A stretch of 64,000 nt of DNA from Agelaius tricolor (Eukaryota > Chordata > Aves > Passeriformes > Icteridae): positions 87,507,001 through 87,571,000 of the forward strand of contig JALJCS010000002.1 in assembly GCA_023055355.1 (NCBI GenBank), given 5' to 3'. This document shows positions 12,448 to 24,740 of this stretch, one piece after another. The notes beneath the pieces are model-generated. The model had not been told where the DNA came from. It ran no database searches and was given only the letters and a program-made list of their open reading frames with translations. Positions within the stretch are counted from its first letter, which is position 1, and every line of letters starts with the position of its first letter. The position numbers and the translations under genes were made by a program.

Positions 12448-14185
12448 TTTGAAGAAGTAAGACACAGATTGGATGCAATAAAATCCTGCCTCATTTCCTT
12501 AGGAGAGCATAGGAAAAAATAGTATTGAAATCAATGACAGCTCCTTGAGGAAGCTGGTGACATATTTTGGAAGGATGTGTGGAAACAGACAGCATAAAAG
12601 GCTGTGGAAGACAGGTTTTATGAAAAAAAAAAGAAGCATTAAATTCCACTTTTGACACACACCTTCTAAAGTTCTGTAAGTTTGTGGCTCTCAAATAGCC
12701 CAAGAATAGACAGTCATACTGGCAGCTCTCAAATGGTCAATTTGAAAAACAGCTTCAAATCTACTTCCTGTGGCATGAGATTCCCATCAGACCCAGCTAT
12801 GCCTTTTATAAAATATTTATTGTTTTTCTCTTGAGGACTAATGCAGCAGCTTCAAAACTTTTCAGTCCTGGATGAGGAATTCAGAGTGCTTCACACTAAC
12901 TTATTTAGCTTCCCTTTTGCCTAAAGTAATAAATATAATGAAATATACTGGACAAGAGATTTGTTCCAAGATGCACCATGGTTTTGTGACTTGAAGTTAC
13001 AATTTTCAAGGGCTGGGTAAGGTTTAATCACTAAGTGAGACCTTATCACAGGAACCCAGCAGTAAGGCAGTTACAGATCTCCGGTGGAAACTTTTAAAAG
13101 GCGATTTAATTCAGATGAAAAGAATGATTTCCCCAATCAAGAGAGACTGTAGGCGTTTCTCCTAACACAATCAACATCAGCTGCCAGATCAGGATGCACT
13201 TTCCTGGAACACTGTTTCCTCCCACCAGGTGTTGCTATGTGAAGATCAGAGGAGAAGAACATCCCTAAGGAGCAGCTCCTCATCTCCTGATTGCTCATTC
13301 TGCAGTAGCCCTCACTGACAGGATCTCCTCTCTTGTTTGTGAAAGGAGGCAGGTACACAACCATAAAGAAAAAACCACAACTTTCATCTCAGAACTGCAA
13401 ATCCTCATGGCAAAATCAGAGTGACTCCAAACTAGTTCAGAACCTAGGGGTGCATTCTTGGCCTAAATAAAGTCAAGAATAAAATTTATGCCATAACTTG
13501 GAGCCTCTTGAAGCAACAGGAGGTTTTCCATGGATTTCAGTAGGCTGTGATTGGAGAAAACAGGAGAAAGGAGAAAAGCCTTATTAGGTAGATAAAAAAA
13601 TGTAAGTGCTGAATGGGAAGACAGCCTGTCACAGCCAGGTGTTTAGCACAGAGCAGCTACACACACAGAGGAGTGCTCAGCATAGCTGTCCAAAGCTCTT
13701 CCATGAATTTTATGGAAGGGGCAAGGTAGAGGTTAAAGTGATCTGAGGCAGGAAATAAAGGGGAGCTACTTTCTGTAGAGAAAGGAAAGGAAAATATCTT
13801 GCTGATTAAAACTGAGCACAGACAAAGCAGCTGAGTACTTGCTGAAAGATTACACCTGTAGGAAATGGCCTGCTCTCTCTATACATGCCATTTGATCCTT
13901 TGCCCACTGTTTCCATGATCTGGATAAAGATGTGATTGTTGGGAAACACTTCTTACCACCCTGCTATGTTCCAGAGGCAGATCATGGTGGTGAAAGCTCT
14001 GCACCAAGCCCTGTCAGAGGCCTCTACAATCTCATGGCAATTAACCCTGCCCAGGGGTGTTTCCTCTGCTCAGCTCCAGCCTCTCCTCTCCCATTGCCAG
14101 TGAGCCATTGCCAAAGCCCACTGTCACCTGCTTGTGTGCCCTGGCAGCTGCCCGAGGGTTCTGCTGCTGGCACGGGGTCAGCAAC
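12445..14185. other. Unique DNA, no gene seen
   Basis: No recognisable element. The composition rises slightly in GC towards 14050-14180. Open frames there are unsupported. Confidence 0.5.
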
Positions 14186-14291
14186 GTGGTAAATGTGGTG
14201 TGAATGTGGTGTAAGTGCATGGTAATTGTGGTGTAACTGTCTGGTAAGCATGGTGGCACTGGGGACAGGGCACACAGGACACACAGGACAC
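14186..14291. repeat. Degenerate GTGGT minisatellite plus 9-bp repeat
   Basis: At 14186-14255 the motif GTGGTGTAA/ATGTGGTGT recurs about six times with variation (GTGGTAAATGTGGTGTGAATG, AATTGTGGTGTAACTG). At 14272-14289 there are two exact copies of ACACAGGAC. Both look like decayed local tandem repeats. Confidence 0.7.
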
Positions 14292-14558
14292 ATACCTCCT
14301 CAGCACAAATCCTGAGCTCACCAGTTTTCTTGCCCAGGCTAACTGGACAACATGTCAATGGCCAGGCAGTAAGCAGCCAAAAACATAGAGGAAAAACTGC
14401 TGAAAAAAAGAAATTGCTTCACTAGGAAGACAGACTGATTTGGCATTTTGCACAGCTTGGACTTCCAAACCAAAAATGCAGTTGTTTTTACCTTGATTTC
14501 TGGAAAACAACAAGTCAAGAATGTATTTTTTCACTAAATTTACCTCTGAGTACCTACC

Positions 14559-14957
14559 TATAGTAGCAGCGAGCCCCTGAACAGGGAATAATGAGCGTTG
14601 ATTCCATGATTGCAGAAGGCTGATCACTTGCTTTATTCTACTCTACTATACCATACTATGTATACTATACCATACCATACTGCACTATACTATATAAAAA
14701 GCCCTTCATGCTTCCCAGACAGTCACCACACACACATGTGGATCCAACTGCTCAATGAATCCAAACACCATCACCAGAGTCCAATTAAGGAATCACTCTT
14801 TGGCAAACAATCTCCATAACATATTCCACATGTGCACAACAACAGGTGCAGCAAATGGAGGTAAGAATTGTTTTCTCTGAGCTTTCTCACAGCTTCCCAG
14901 GGAAATCCTGGGAGAGAATTACGTCTCTCTCTGTTCAGAGGATATGTGATTACCACA
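14559..14957 (-). mobile_element. Solo LTR of a passerine-type endogenous retrovirus
   Basis: The minus-strand element starts TGTGGTAATCACAT at 14957 and ends near 14559. It shares ordered blocks with three other copies in this window: TCCCAGG...TGGGAAGCTG, GTGGAATATG, GGAGATTGTTT and the AT-rich TATAGTATAG tract. A polyadenylation signal (AATAAA on the minus strand, 14632-14637) lies at the expected place near the 3' end. The flanks CCTACC and CCTGTC match at 4 of 6 positions, a possible decayed 6-bp target duplication. No retroviral internal genes adjoin it. It is the most diverged copy of the four. Confidence 0.8.
14640..14697. repeat. ACTATACC-type AT-rich tandem tract inside the LTR
   Basis: Repeated ACTATACCATACT units occupy 14640-14697. 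The other LTR copies have the same region as TTTAGTATAGTTTA-like units, so this is an expanded, copy-specific form of an internal LTR tract. Confidence 0.7.
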
Positions 14958-17900
14958 CCTGTCATCACTACTCCTTGTTCTGTCTTTGCTACCATCACTT
15001 TCCTGGCCTCATCTGTCTGAAACATTCTTATCTGAAGTCTTCTCTTCATTTATACACAGGGCATTGAATACCCCCACAGCCCAGATTTCTCTTAGACTGA
15101 GCATTCATTCAACACACATTATTAATCCTGTTATGCCTGTGAATTCTCAAGCGAGTCTTAAATTTGCAGGTTTATAATAAACAAAATAAACCCACCCAAA
15201 CAAACCAAAAAGCAAGCACAAACACAAATACACAAAAATCTATCCACAACTTTTCATGGCTCAGAGCTCAAAAACTGATTCTACTGAGAAGGCTGAGAAC
15301 TCAGGAAAGGCCAGGGGATCACAAGTAATTGTGCTACAGCTATTTAATGAGCTCCCAGTCACCTGCCAAATCACAGTAAATTTGATATTTATTTTCATAT
15401 GCTATCCCACCTACTGTGTGAAATGCATTCTCTGAAATCACTATTTGACTTGTTAAGTAGTTAGACCACTTGCAGATAGCTGTTAATACTCTGAGGATGT
15501 TTATTTACAATCAGGTCTCTCTTCATTTAAAATGCATATATGAAAAGCAATAGCAAAACATTGCTAGATGATTCACATTGTTTCTCTCTGCTTTTCATGA
15601 AGGCCTTGGTGAATAACAGAGCAAATTATCAGTAAATTTCCCATAAGAATTTGAAATTAACTTGTTTCATCTGTGCTTATGCAAGTTTCATTCTCTTTTC
15701 TGCAAATATGCAAGTAATTGCTTTTTATTGTCCATGGAAAGTGAATTTAGAGATGCAGTTTTTGCATGACAGTATTTGTGCTGGTAATGATTGTGTCCAT
15801 TCAGGAGAAAGAAATGTGAGTTACCTGAGACAGCAGCACAGCTCAGCCTTTGAATATCACAAATCAGTCTGTAAAGCTAAATATCAGGTAAAATAGTCAT
15901 TAATTAGGCTATGGTAGCAAGTTCAGATTGGAGAAAGTGAGAATCTGTCTTTCTGTATTCTAAAACTGGAAAATAAGTCACTAAATTAACATATTGTTCA
16001 TGTGCACTTCTCTTCAGATCTAATTGCTGCCCTCTTTACATGTCTTTTTTATGCAGGAGAGTCTAATGATTATGAATAGATAATATACTCTTGGGGCAAT
16101 GATTACATGGTTTCAGACTTGACTTTCTGGAGTACAGGAAGAGGTGGCAGATTAAACTTCATGGGCTGTGGTTCCTTCACTCCGTGTGGGACAACACTGT
16201 AATGACATTTTCCCAGGCACTAGAATCAAAGACATGGAGCTTTGGGAGAGAAAATTGCTTTGAGCTATGAATTCATGTAAAGTGCAGTGGCATTTGTGAG
16301 AGGGGCGCGTCAGATCCCATCCAGTGTCACACTGCCTTGATCCAAGGGGAGAGAGGCACTGTGGTGTGACTGTGCAGGAGCTGTGCCCAGCTTACAGGTG
16401 AGCACTGTGTCACCTCCTGTGCTCCTCTCACCTGTTTTCACCAAGTCACATGGCCTGGCAGGTCCCTGGGAGTTTGTTTGCCTTGCTGAATTCCCTGGAC
16501 AACAGTTTATATGCATACTAAAAACCAAATTAAAAAACAGAGTAATTCTAGAAGGATGTTACTGCACAGGGAACATCATTGCAATTTTGTCTTTATGAAA
16601 TTATGGACCTATATAACTTATACTCAGAAGTGTGAGGGATATTGTAAAGGACCCATCTCCTGTTAGATCCCTGCAATGGAGCTGGGCATCTTTTTAAACT
16701 GATGCATTAGTATGTGTCACATTCAGACAGCCATCTGAAATTAGTAGCTGTGATTAATATAATTAATTACCTACCATTATGTGTGCCCAGATTTTGGTGG
16801 GACCCCTTTCAGAGAGAGAGATCATTTGATATATTAGCTGGAAGACATCCAGACAGTTTATATATAAAATGATTAGGAAGTAATAAGACACATTTCCTGC
16901 TTTCACAAATAATTCTGTAATGAGGTTGTAGAAAAACAATGAAGTTTTTAAGTAATAAATCAAAGCCATCTTAAAGCTGCTGATAATTGCACTGCAAATA
17001 GAACCTGGAAACATTTTCTGGTAAAGAGTTTTTGTCATGACTGAGCAATACAGCTTTGAGGACTGACTATTCACTAACTGAGGGGACAGACTGGTCAAAG
17101 GAAGAGATGATCCTTTGGTGGAGATGACACAATATTGCTCATTGGTGGTTTTACTTCTTAAAATGGCTTTTTGTTTCAAAAGTGAATAAGCAACCTGAAA
17201 AGGCTAATTAAACTCAAATAAAAATTACGCCTTTTCTTGTGATCAATCATCACTTTGTGACACAAAAAGGAAACAAAGAGTGGTGGGTTTGCTCAAAAAA
17301 ATCCCATCAGCTTCAAAAACATTATTAATATATTTTCTTTCTCAAGAAAGTCCAAAATTACTTCACTCCTCCCCCTTTTTCTATTGTTCAGGTGAGCAGC
17401 AAAAAGATTTCTTGTCTCTGCCTTAGCTATGACTCCAACAGAAATTTCTTAAACTTTGACACAAAGTGTAAGATGCATTTTATACTCCAGTAAGAAGTAT
17501 TTCAGACAGAGCAATGATTTCTCCATCATATTAAATTTTCACCAGTCTCTGCTGTGCTGCACTGCAAGCACACATTATACTCTGTGAAAAAGAGGAGGCA
17601 AAAGTTACAAAGGGATTATTAGATAAACAAAAGCAGGAGATGCACAAAGGTTATGCTGTCCTTATGAGCAGTGTAGTAGTGGCAATACACTGCTGTTAAT
17701 AATTCTGTGGTGGCAGAAATAGGGCAAAATACACAAGTCTGTCACAGGCCCATCCATGGCATGAAACAATGAAGCGATAGTTCCCATGGTGCTGCCCCAG
17801 GTGACATCTCCACTGTGCAGGACTGCAGGACAAGGTTCTGGCCCAGGCCTGAATCCTGTTTACAGCCTCATGTGCCTCCTGACAGCTCCAGTGCTTTTTA

Positions 17901-20900
17901 GCTGGTGGGGGTTTCCAGAAAATAAGGTACTGGGTATGAATCTGTGTGCCTAACACATTGTAGAATAAAGAGAATGATAGCATTTAAAGAAGGAATAGAA
18001 AAGGTTATCCTTTGGAAAGATACAACTAACAAAACAAGACTATTTGTTATAGACTGGAAAGCTGAGAATATTGTTATTACCTAAACAACCTTATAACTTC
18101 CTCCTGCAAACCCTATTTGTGCTCAGCCCAGCTGGAAAAATCCTCTCTGGGGCTGTCTGTGCTGGCACACCTTCACTAAAGCTGCATCAGTGTGCAGGTA
18201 TATGGACATTTGATACAAGTTGTATCAATTTGTTGTAAATCTTTACTTGGGAATTTTGCTGACTCCATCCAAGTTCACAGAACATGGAAATAGGGCAACA
18301 AATGAGCTCAAATAAGGATGTGTAGGATGAATTTTCAAAGTCCTTTACGAAAGCATGGATCCTTTTTTTACCTCCCCACACATAACCACTAAATATTCTC
18401 AACCTGTTGGTATTATCTGCACCAAGAATGGCATCTGCTATTGCTGTTTTATACAACATGTTTAAATCTGTGCTGTGTTTTTGCCCTGCTGCTTGCCACT
18501 GCTAAAGCAGAAAGCAAGGAAAGATGTTGTGAGGCTTATAAAGTTCCAGTGAGGTGAGTGATGCTATCACTGAAGCCAGAACCACCTCTGCATGTGACAA
18601 CATGCTGAGACTAATAATTCTGACTTTTGGTTGCTTACTGTGTGCTAAGGACATTATTTCATTGCACAGTTGAGATCATCAAGTATGAGATAGCCTGCTT
18701 GTGTTAGACCAGGTTATTTGGGGTCAGATTGCCTGACAGAGTATCCTGTCTCCAGCAAGCATCAGCCAGTGGATACAAAGGAAGGAGCAGGAGAAAAAAG
18801 CAGCAGGCAGTGATTCCTCTCCAGGGTGCTCTGCCAGTCTCCAAATCACTTCTAACTCACAGATTTCTCGGAAAGCTGCCTTTGCTGTTGACAGCCTCCG
18901 TTCGAGTTGGACTCCATGAAGTTTCCCAGACACTGCATCCAAACTTCTGGCACCCACAGCATGCTGAGAGAGGGAGTTCCCTGTTCCCACTGGTCCCTAC
19001 CAAAGAGCTTGTTCTCACAGCCCAAGCAGTTCTTTTCCTTCTCATTGCCATCCAGAAGCTCAAACTTCAAATAAGCTGCAACTCTAAAGAAGGAACAAAT
19101 TCCAGATGACCAATAACCCATGTTTTCAAAACCAGAGTGCCCGGATTTCTTTTCCATCTCTTTCCAGTTCACCCACACATCTCTTCTGCCTGTGAGACAT
19201 TTGAATTTTAACTTCCCCAAGGATGACAGACCCATTTCCTAAAGCAGGCTGCCAAAATCTGTCAACTCTTCTGTCCTTCTGCCAAACCTCACCAGCAGCA
19301 GGCTCCTTCTTGCTCTACCAGAAAGCAGCAGCTCCATCTTTTCTGCTCTCCCACACTGACCAGAACTTGAGAGGAAGGCTCAAGGCACCAGGCAGGACTG
19401 GTTCAGCCCAACCTGGGCCCACAGCTACCAGTGGTACTGGTTGGCTGCTCCCAGCTGCTCCATCTGCAGACAGCTGCCTTCTTCTGATGCCTGCAGCCAG
19501 ACTTTGCTGGCTGTTTTTGTTGTCAGAATTGGTAAAACTTGAATCACGTGCTAAATGCCAGCAGAACAACTGATTTTAGAGATGCTTTTCCATCATTTTC
19601 TGCTTCTAAATTTGTATTATGATAAATATTTAGGTGCAAATTATTTTTTCCTCCTTTGTTAAAAAGTAAACTGTGAACTTCCTGTGAATGCAAAACAATG
19701 TAGTGATTGAAAATAATTTTAACAGATGACTCATAAGTCTACATTGGTTTTTGCATCAGCAAATAAAAACTGGTCAGGATAGATGGAAAAAAGCACATTG
19801 AAGTTTAACTACCAAATGCATCTTCCAAGCCCTCATTGCCAAACCCTTTTCAAATGAAGTCTTTTTCATCATAAATCACCCAGCTATGTTTTGCATTTGC
19901 AAACTTTTTTTTAATTAAAAAGCAGAATAAAAATGGAATAAGCACTCCTAGTGACACATCTCAAGAACAAAGGGCTCTCCAAAATGCAAACAATTAGAGA
20001 AGTCTAAGTTATGTAGGCATTCACACAAAGGGAAAAAATCCCCCCAAAAACAATGAAGGAGGAATTATTGTGCCAAGTGAAGGTTTTTCCAGCTTTTACT
20101 TATTCACTGTTTCTCCCTTATGGTCTTCTGTTGAAACTCTTGTAATTCATCAGCAGCCTTTAACTTAGGGACTCTTTCCCATAGGACTCTAGGCTTTGCC
20201 AAATTGGACCAAAATGACCCATTAATATGGTCAGCTATTGTCTATGCTTTTCTGCTAAGATTTGCCAGTACTGACTATTTGAGGTGAATGTTGAGTGGGT
20301 GGGGGTGATTTAAAGGCTGGCTAGAATACTGGAGCATTATATATTTTGTCTTTTAAAAATATTTCCTTCTAATATTTGGAAATGGGAAGAAGGGACTCCT
20401 TCCCTTTTCTTTCACACTCTTTTCTGGAACGGTTTCTTCTCTTACCTAACTTTTTTGTTCTCCATTATGAAAATAATTGCATCCTAGTCTGCCCAGGGAG
20501 AAGGGGATGTCCCATCTTTAAAAGTCCTTGAGTAGAAAGTTAAAGGACATGTGGGAAACACAAACATAAAGAAGTTAAAGTATTTGCTCAGGATTGTGTC
20601 AATGACAGAAGAATATTTAATGAGGATCAAACCTTGAATTTCTTTTGCTCTGAACAAATTGATTTGAAACAATGACAGCAGCTGTTTTATCTCAACCAAA
20701 TGAAGCAACATGATGGAGTCAAGTATTTTATTCACCTAACACAGGCCCCCAAGGATTGACCAAAGAGCCACACAGAGAGTAAATGCTGCTTATCACAAGA
20801 CAATGTTAGCCAAAGAAATCTGAACTTGCTCCTTTAATGGAGCTTGTACACTTACTTTTCTCCTGAGCCCAGATTACTGAGCAGGATTCACACAGCTCCT

Positions 20901-21739
20901 GAATAAAGCTTGGTGCTCATGGCATTCACCCAGCAACTCCCCAGACAAAGCCCCTCCTTAGCAAAGAGCTTTCATTGCACCTTTCCCACATATTTAACCA
21001 CCAGGATGTATCAAATGGATCATCACACAGCCAAGCCTCTGTTGGAGCTGGGTCACTGTGCCAGACCACAGGAGGTGGATAACTGCTGAGTGGGAGTTGG
21101 GGTCGGGTCCCTCTTTTTAGGACTATTTAAGCTCTTCACATTGGACAGATGTTGGTTGTCTCACCTCCACCACTATGCTACAGCCTGCTGACTGCTGTAT
21201 TTCCTGAGGACCTGAATTCCTGGGTATTGCAGGCTAGAAACCTCCCAATAACATCAATGAGCCTTTCTTAGGAGTTGCAGTGGGTACTCCTCCCACCTCT
21301 ATACTGAGCACAGAGTGTACTCAACACTGTTCTTCTGTGTTTTCTCTGTAGTCAAGTATTCCTTGGTGTTACTGCACTCTTTTGAGAGGTTTTCTACTGG
21401 TGGGTTGATAGGAAGTGAGAGGGGATTACCTGGAAGATGGCCAGCAATGCATTGCTATGAACACAAGAACCATGAGAGCTTCTGCCCTGCAGCAGTATGG
21501 ACATCTGGCTCTGTTCATCCAACAGGTGAGGCTGTCCCAGGGATCTTGGCATGGCTGTACCTGCACAGTGTCCTCTGCAGTCAGCCTGGACCCTGCCTCT
21601 GTCATACCCTACTGTTTCTGTCACAGCTGTCAATGGGAACTTCTAGACAACAGTCTAATGATTCCTCCCTGCCTCTGGGCTCTCTGTATCTATGGGGAGA
21701 ACATTCACCTCTACAGGAGGCAACTGTAAAGTTCTTGGC
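14958..21739. other. Unique DNA, no gene recognised
   Basis: It contains an A/C-rich stretch at about 15178-15238 and otherwise single-copy-looking DNA. The longest open frames are 16763-17179 (-, 138 codons, begins with TTG, two hydrophobic stretches) and 21315-21821 (+, 168 codons, runs into the LTR). Neither resembles a family I know, and such lengths are expected by chance. Confidence 0.5.
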
Positions 21740-22155
21740 TGTGGTATTTTCATTCTCTGAACATGATACTTTCATCCAGGGTTTTTCTCCTGCGAAGCTG
21801 AAAGGCAGGGAGAAACTTTAGAGAAAAGAAAAACAATTTTTATCTCATTTGCTTTTCCTGTGTTGTGTTTATGTAGAATGTGTTTGGAGATTGTTTACCC
21901 AAGGTGATTGTTTGATTGAACTTTGGTGTTAGTTGTTTTGACTCATTGGCCAATTAGAGCAAAGCTGCATGGAGACTCTGGAAAGAGTCACAAGTTTTCA
22001 TTTTTATCTTTTTAACATTCAGGAAGTATCTTTTTTGTATTCTTTAGTATATTATAATATATAATATAGTATAATAAAGTCATAAATTAACTTTCTGATA
22101 AGATAGAGTCCTCCTCATCATTCCTTCCTTCGTCGATGGCCCTGCATTTACAATA
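21740..22155 (+). mobile_element. Solo LTR with perfect target-site duplication
   Basis: It begins TGTGGTATTTTCATTC and ends TTTACAATA. The 6-bp direct repeat CTTGGC flanks it exactly (21734-21739 and 22156-22161). A 6-bp duplication is usual for class II (ERVK-like) avian retroviruses, so I infer that class. Inside are a CCAAT box (21950-21954), an AT-rich TATA-like tract and an AATAAA signal (22073-22078). The lack of internal sequence and intact flanks show a solo LTR formed by LTR-LTR recombination. Nearby open frames that cross its borders are chance. Confidence 0.9.
22073..22078 (+). terminator. LTR polyadenylation signal AATAAA
   Basis: A canonical AATAAA about 80 bp before the 3' end of the LTR, the usual place for the R-region signal. 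It could still end a transcript entering from upstream. Confidence 0.6.
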
Positions 22156-22161
22156 CTTGGC

Positions 22162-24349
22162 AAACTGCCCTTGCTTGGTGTGTGTAGCATCCCTAAAGTT
22201 CCCAGATGTGAGAAAAGAAATCAGACCTGGAAGTGAAAGGCTGGAGCCAGACTCAGAACTGGAACTTCAGCAGAACTTGCAGGATCGAGCCAGATTGGCC
22301 CCAGGAGAAGAGGCTGGGAAATTTACAGTCAGGATAGTTGTTGGCTCTGGGCATCAGGCCAGTCTCATTATCTTGGGCACAGTCAAAGAAGATGAACTCA
22401 CAGAATACAAACCTTGCACTGCAAACCACTTTCAACTACTCTGCTGTACTAATTATGTTAGTATTGGTTTCCCTTTCAGCCTAAGCAATTGCTGGTCCTG
22501 CCTCACGTGGCTCCAGAATTCCAGCTCCTGCTCTCCTCCCACCGGAGCTCTGCTGTTCAGGGACCTGCTCCCTGTCCACAGCCTCTGTGCTCATGCCAGC
22601 AAGGCAGGTGTTTGTTTTGGTGGTGGGTGAAGTTATTTCCATACACAATTGATAAAGGGCTCTGGGATGAATGACAAGATACTATATTTGATTATTGAGG
22701 CCAATCTCTGGACTGTTTTTCCAGGTTCCATAACAGCCTCTTCTCATAGAGGGCTTGAAAACCTTAATCAGCAGAATAATTAAATCCATATCAACAGGCC
22801 TGCACCAGTTCAGCCCACTCCTGCTAACAATGCTCTGGATCAGCACATGGGGAAAGTCTCGGAAGAATTTTTTTCCCATCAACTGCTGTTAGAAAAAAAG
22901 CTTTTTTTCAGCTGCCTGCTACATCCCTTTCTCTCTTCCCTGAATAGCCTTGTTCAGCTTCCAAGTCACAACATGACCAAACCAAGAAACTGCTTTCTTA
23001 GCTTTCCCCACAGCCTCAGGAATTAGGGCCCAGAGAGGAAACAAATGCATGAGCGCACAGACATCTTTAGGCACACACATGAATCCATCTTTTTAGACAA
23101 AGGCTTGCACACAGTTTTTTGGTTTTTTGGGGTTTTTTGTTGAACTAGGCTCAGTACCACAAAAATTATCTCATGAATTAGGATTCAGATACCACCACAT
23201 TATTAGTTTTATTTTAATTAACAGCACCTGTGTCTGAAATAATTTTTGTTCAGAGTCCCACAAGGGTCATTTTAATGGTAGCTGGACAAGAAAAATACAA
23301 ACGTTTCCAAGGAAAAACAAATTTTAGGCAGATTGTCCTCAACACAGGAGATATCCCTCTTAGTCTTGCAACATTTGTGTTTCTTGGGTTCTGTGGCACC
23401 AGCTGCTGGTATTTGCTCAGGGTAGGATGACGTTGGTTCAGGTCTCTGCCATGCACAGAGTCCAGCAGCAGGATGCTCACATCCATCATGGGTTAAAAAC
23501 AGCACAGTGTGCCCACTCCTCTGAGGGCTGAGACCCAGGCATCAGGGCTGGTTGGTGGATGGCAGCTGCCTTGGAATGAAATTGGAGTGCTGTCTCTGTA
23601 AGATAGAGCTCCAGGCTAACTTCAGTGTTTATTTGTTACATATAAACATTGAGAATTATTTAAGGTGGTGGTTAAAACCTCCCTGGAACTTAAAATGAGC
23701 ATGCAAGGTTTCTTTATGGTCTGAGGAAAGAAAATCTTGTTCTATTGATGTCTTTAGATCAAGGATTTCTGTTGCTCTCCCAAGGACAGATAAGCACAGA
23801 CCATTAAAGTGTCTCAGCTTTGTTTTGTAGTAAATATTGTAATAAAAATTCTATTTCAGACTGGAGGCGTTTGCTAAGCAAGGGTGAGGAGCATTGATCT
23901 GAACTACTTAGCCAATCAATACTTCTTTTGCATGCTAATCTGGAAACTTTTGATCCTCCCAACTCCAGCTCCATTTCACCCATTACATAAGAAAGGTTAA
24001 GCTTGGATTTATTTTTATAAACAACCTGATTAAGAAAAAATATTTTTTGCCTCTTTTTCAGTACTTACAAAGTTCATAAAGCCTCCATCTAAGTAACAAT
24101 TTTGCATCTGAGAACTGCATTTTTTCTTGATGGCTCAGTAAAGCAGCATGTTTGTAATGCAGATAGCACATTAATTACTTTAGGAAATTACAGCATATTC
24201 CTGCATATTTTGCAGACTCTGAAGTCTATTGTGCTGAGTAGAAGGATGCAGTGTTTTAATGGTTTCCAGTACAGATTGCTGGATCAGGAAGAAGCAAAGG
24301 AGAGACAAGGGGGGGAAAAATATAGTCACAGACTTCAGTATTGTTGGGC
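22162..24349. other. Unique DNA, no gene seen
   Basis: No family recognised. A T/G-rich run lies at about 23115-23142. An open frame at 22136-22630 (164 codons) starts inside the LTR end and is not credible as a gene. Confidence 0.5.
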
Positions 24350-24740
24350 GTTTCAATGACCCCAACAGCAGCTCCCCAGTGAAGGGCAATGGAGAGCCCC
24401 AGAGTGATGCACGGGGGGAGTCCCTGAACCCAGGGAAGCTCAAGAGGGGAGTGGAGAGACCCAGCAGGAGGCACATCTGAGCAGCAGGAGAGCCGTGCAG
24501 GGCCGGCAGTGACAGCAGGCCAAGCCCTCTCCCCATGGAGAATCCCCCAGGGAGTGCTGGAACCAGGAGCACTGCAGCACTGGCAGGCAAGGGGGGCACT
24601 GCAGCTCTGCCAGCTCTGCCAGCTCTGCCAGGCAGGGATGGTCTCCAGAGGCACAAGTCCCTATCCCCACAGATGCAGCCAGAGCTCAGGGAGCCCATCC
24701 CAGTGCCAGCAGGAACAACAGATCAATTCCTGCCCTGAGC
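24350..24740. other. GC-rich block of unknown origin
   Basis: A sharply bounded GC-rich segment within AT-rich surroundings, with long stop-poor frames on both strands (for example 24180-24698 minus, 172 codons) that follow from the base composition. It holds three exact tandem copies of AGCTCTGCC at 24603-24629. It has few CpGs for its GC content, so it does not look like a classical CpG-island promoter. It could be a fragment of an LTR or retroviral leader that I do not recognise. Confidence 0.5.
24603..24629. repeat. 9-bp tandem repeat x3
   Basis: AGCTCTGCC repeats exactly at 24603-24611, 24612-24620 and 24621-24629. It would read as repeated Ala-Leu-Pro or Gly-Arg-Ala if translated, but no gene supports that. 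Confidence 0.95.

Noticed and set aside
15651..15896. Small secreted-like cysteine-containing frame followed by a GTAAAA donor-like site
   Set aside because: The start codon is TTG, with no ATG at the hydrophobic N-terminus and no acceptor. The signal-like stretch is probably chance.
16763..17179. 138-codon minus-strand frame with two hydrophobic stretches
   Set aside because: It begins with TTG. The length is about what chance gives once in such a window, and the hydrophobicity follows from T-rich codons.
21315..21821. 168-codon plus-strand open frame
   Set aside because: It runs across the 5' border of the solo LTR at 21740, so its C-terminal part is retroviral non-coding sequence. No family match.
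22136..22630. 164-codon plus-strand open frame
   Set aside because: It begins inside the 3' end of the LTR and has no domain or splice support.
24180..24698. 172-codon minus-strand open frame
   Set aside because: It lies over the GC-rich block, where stops are rare in every frame. The peptide is low-complexity (Ala, Leu, Pro, Gly) and has no recognisable domain.
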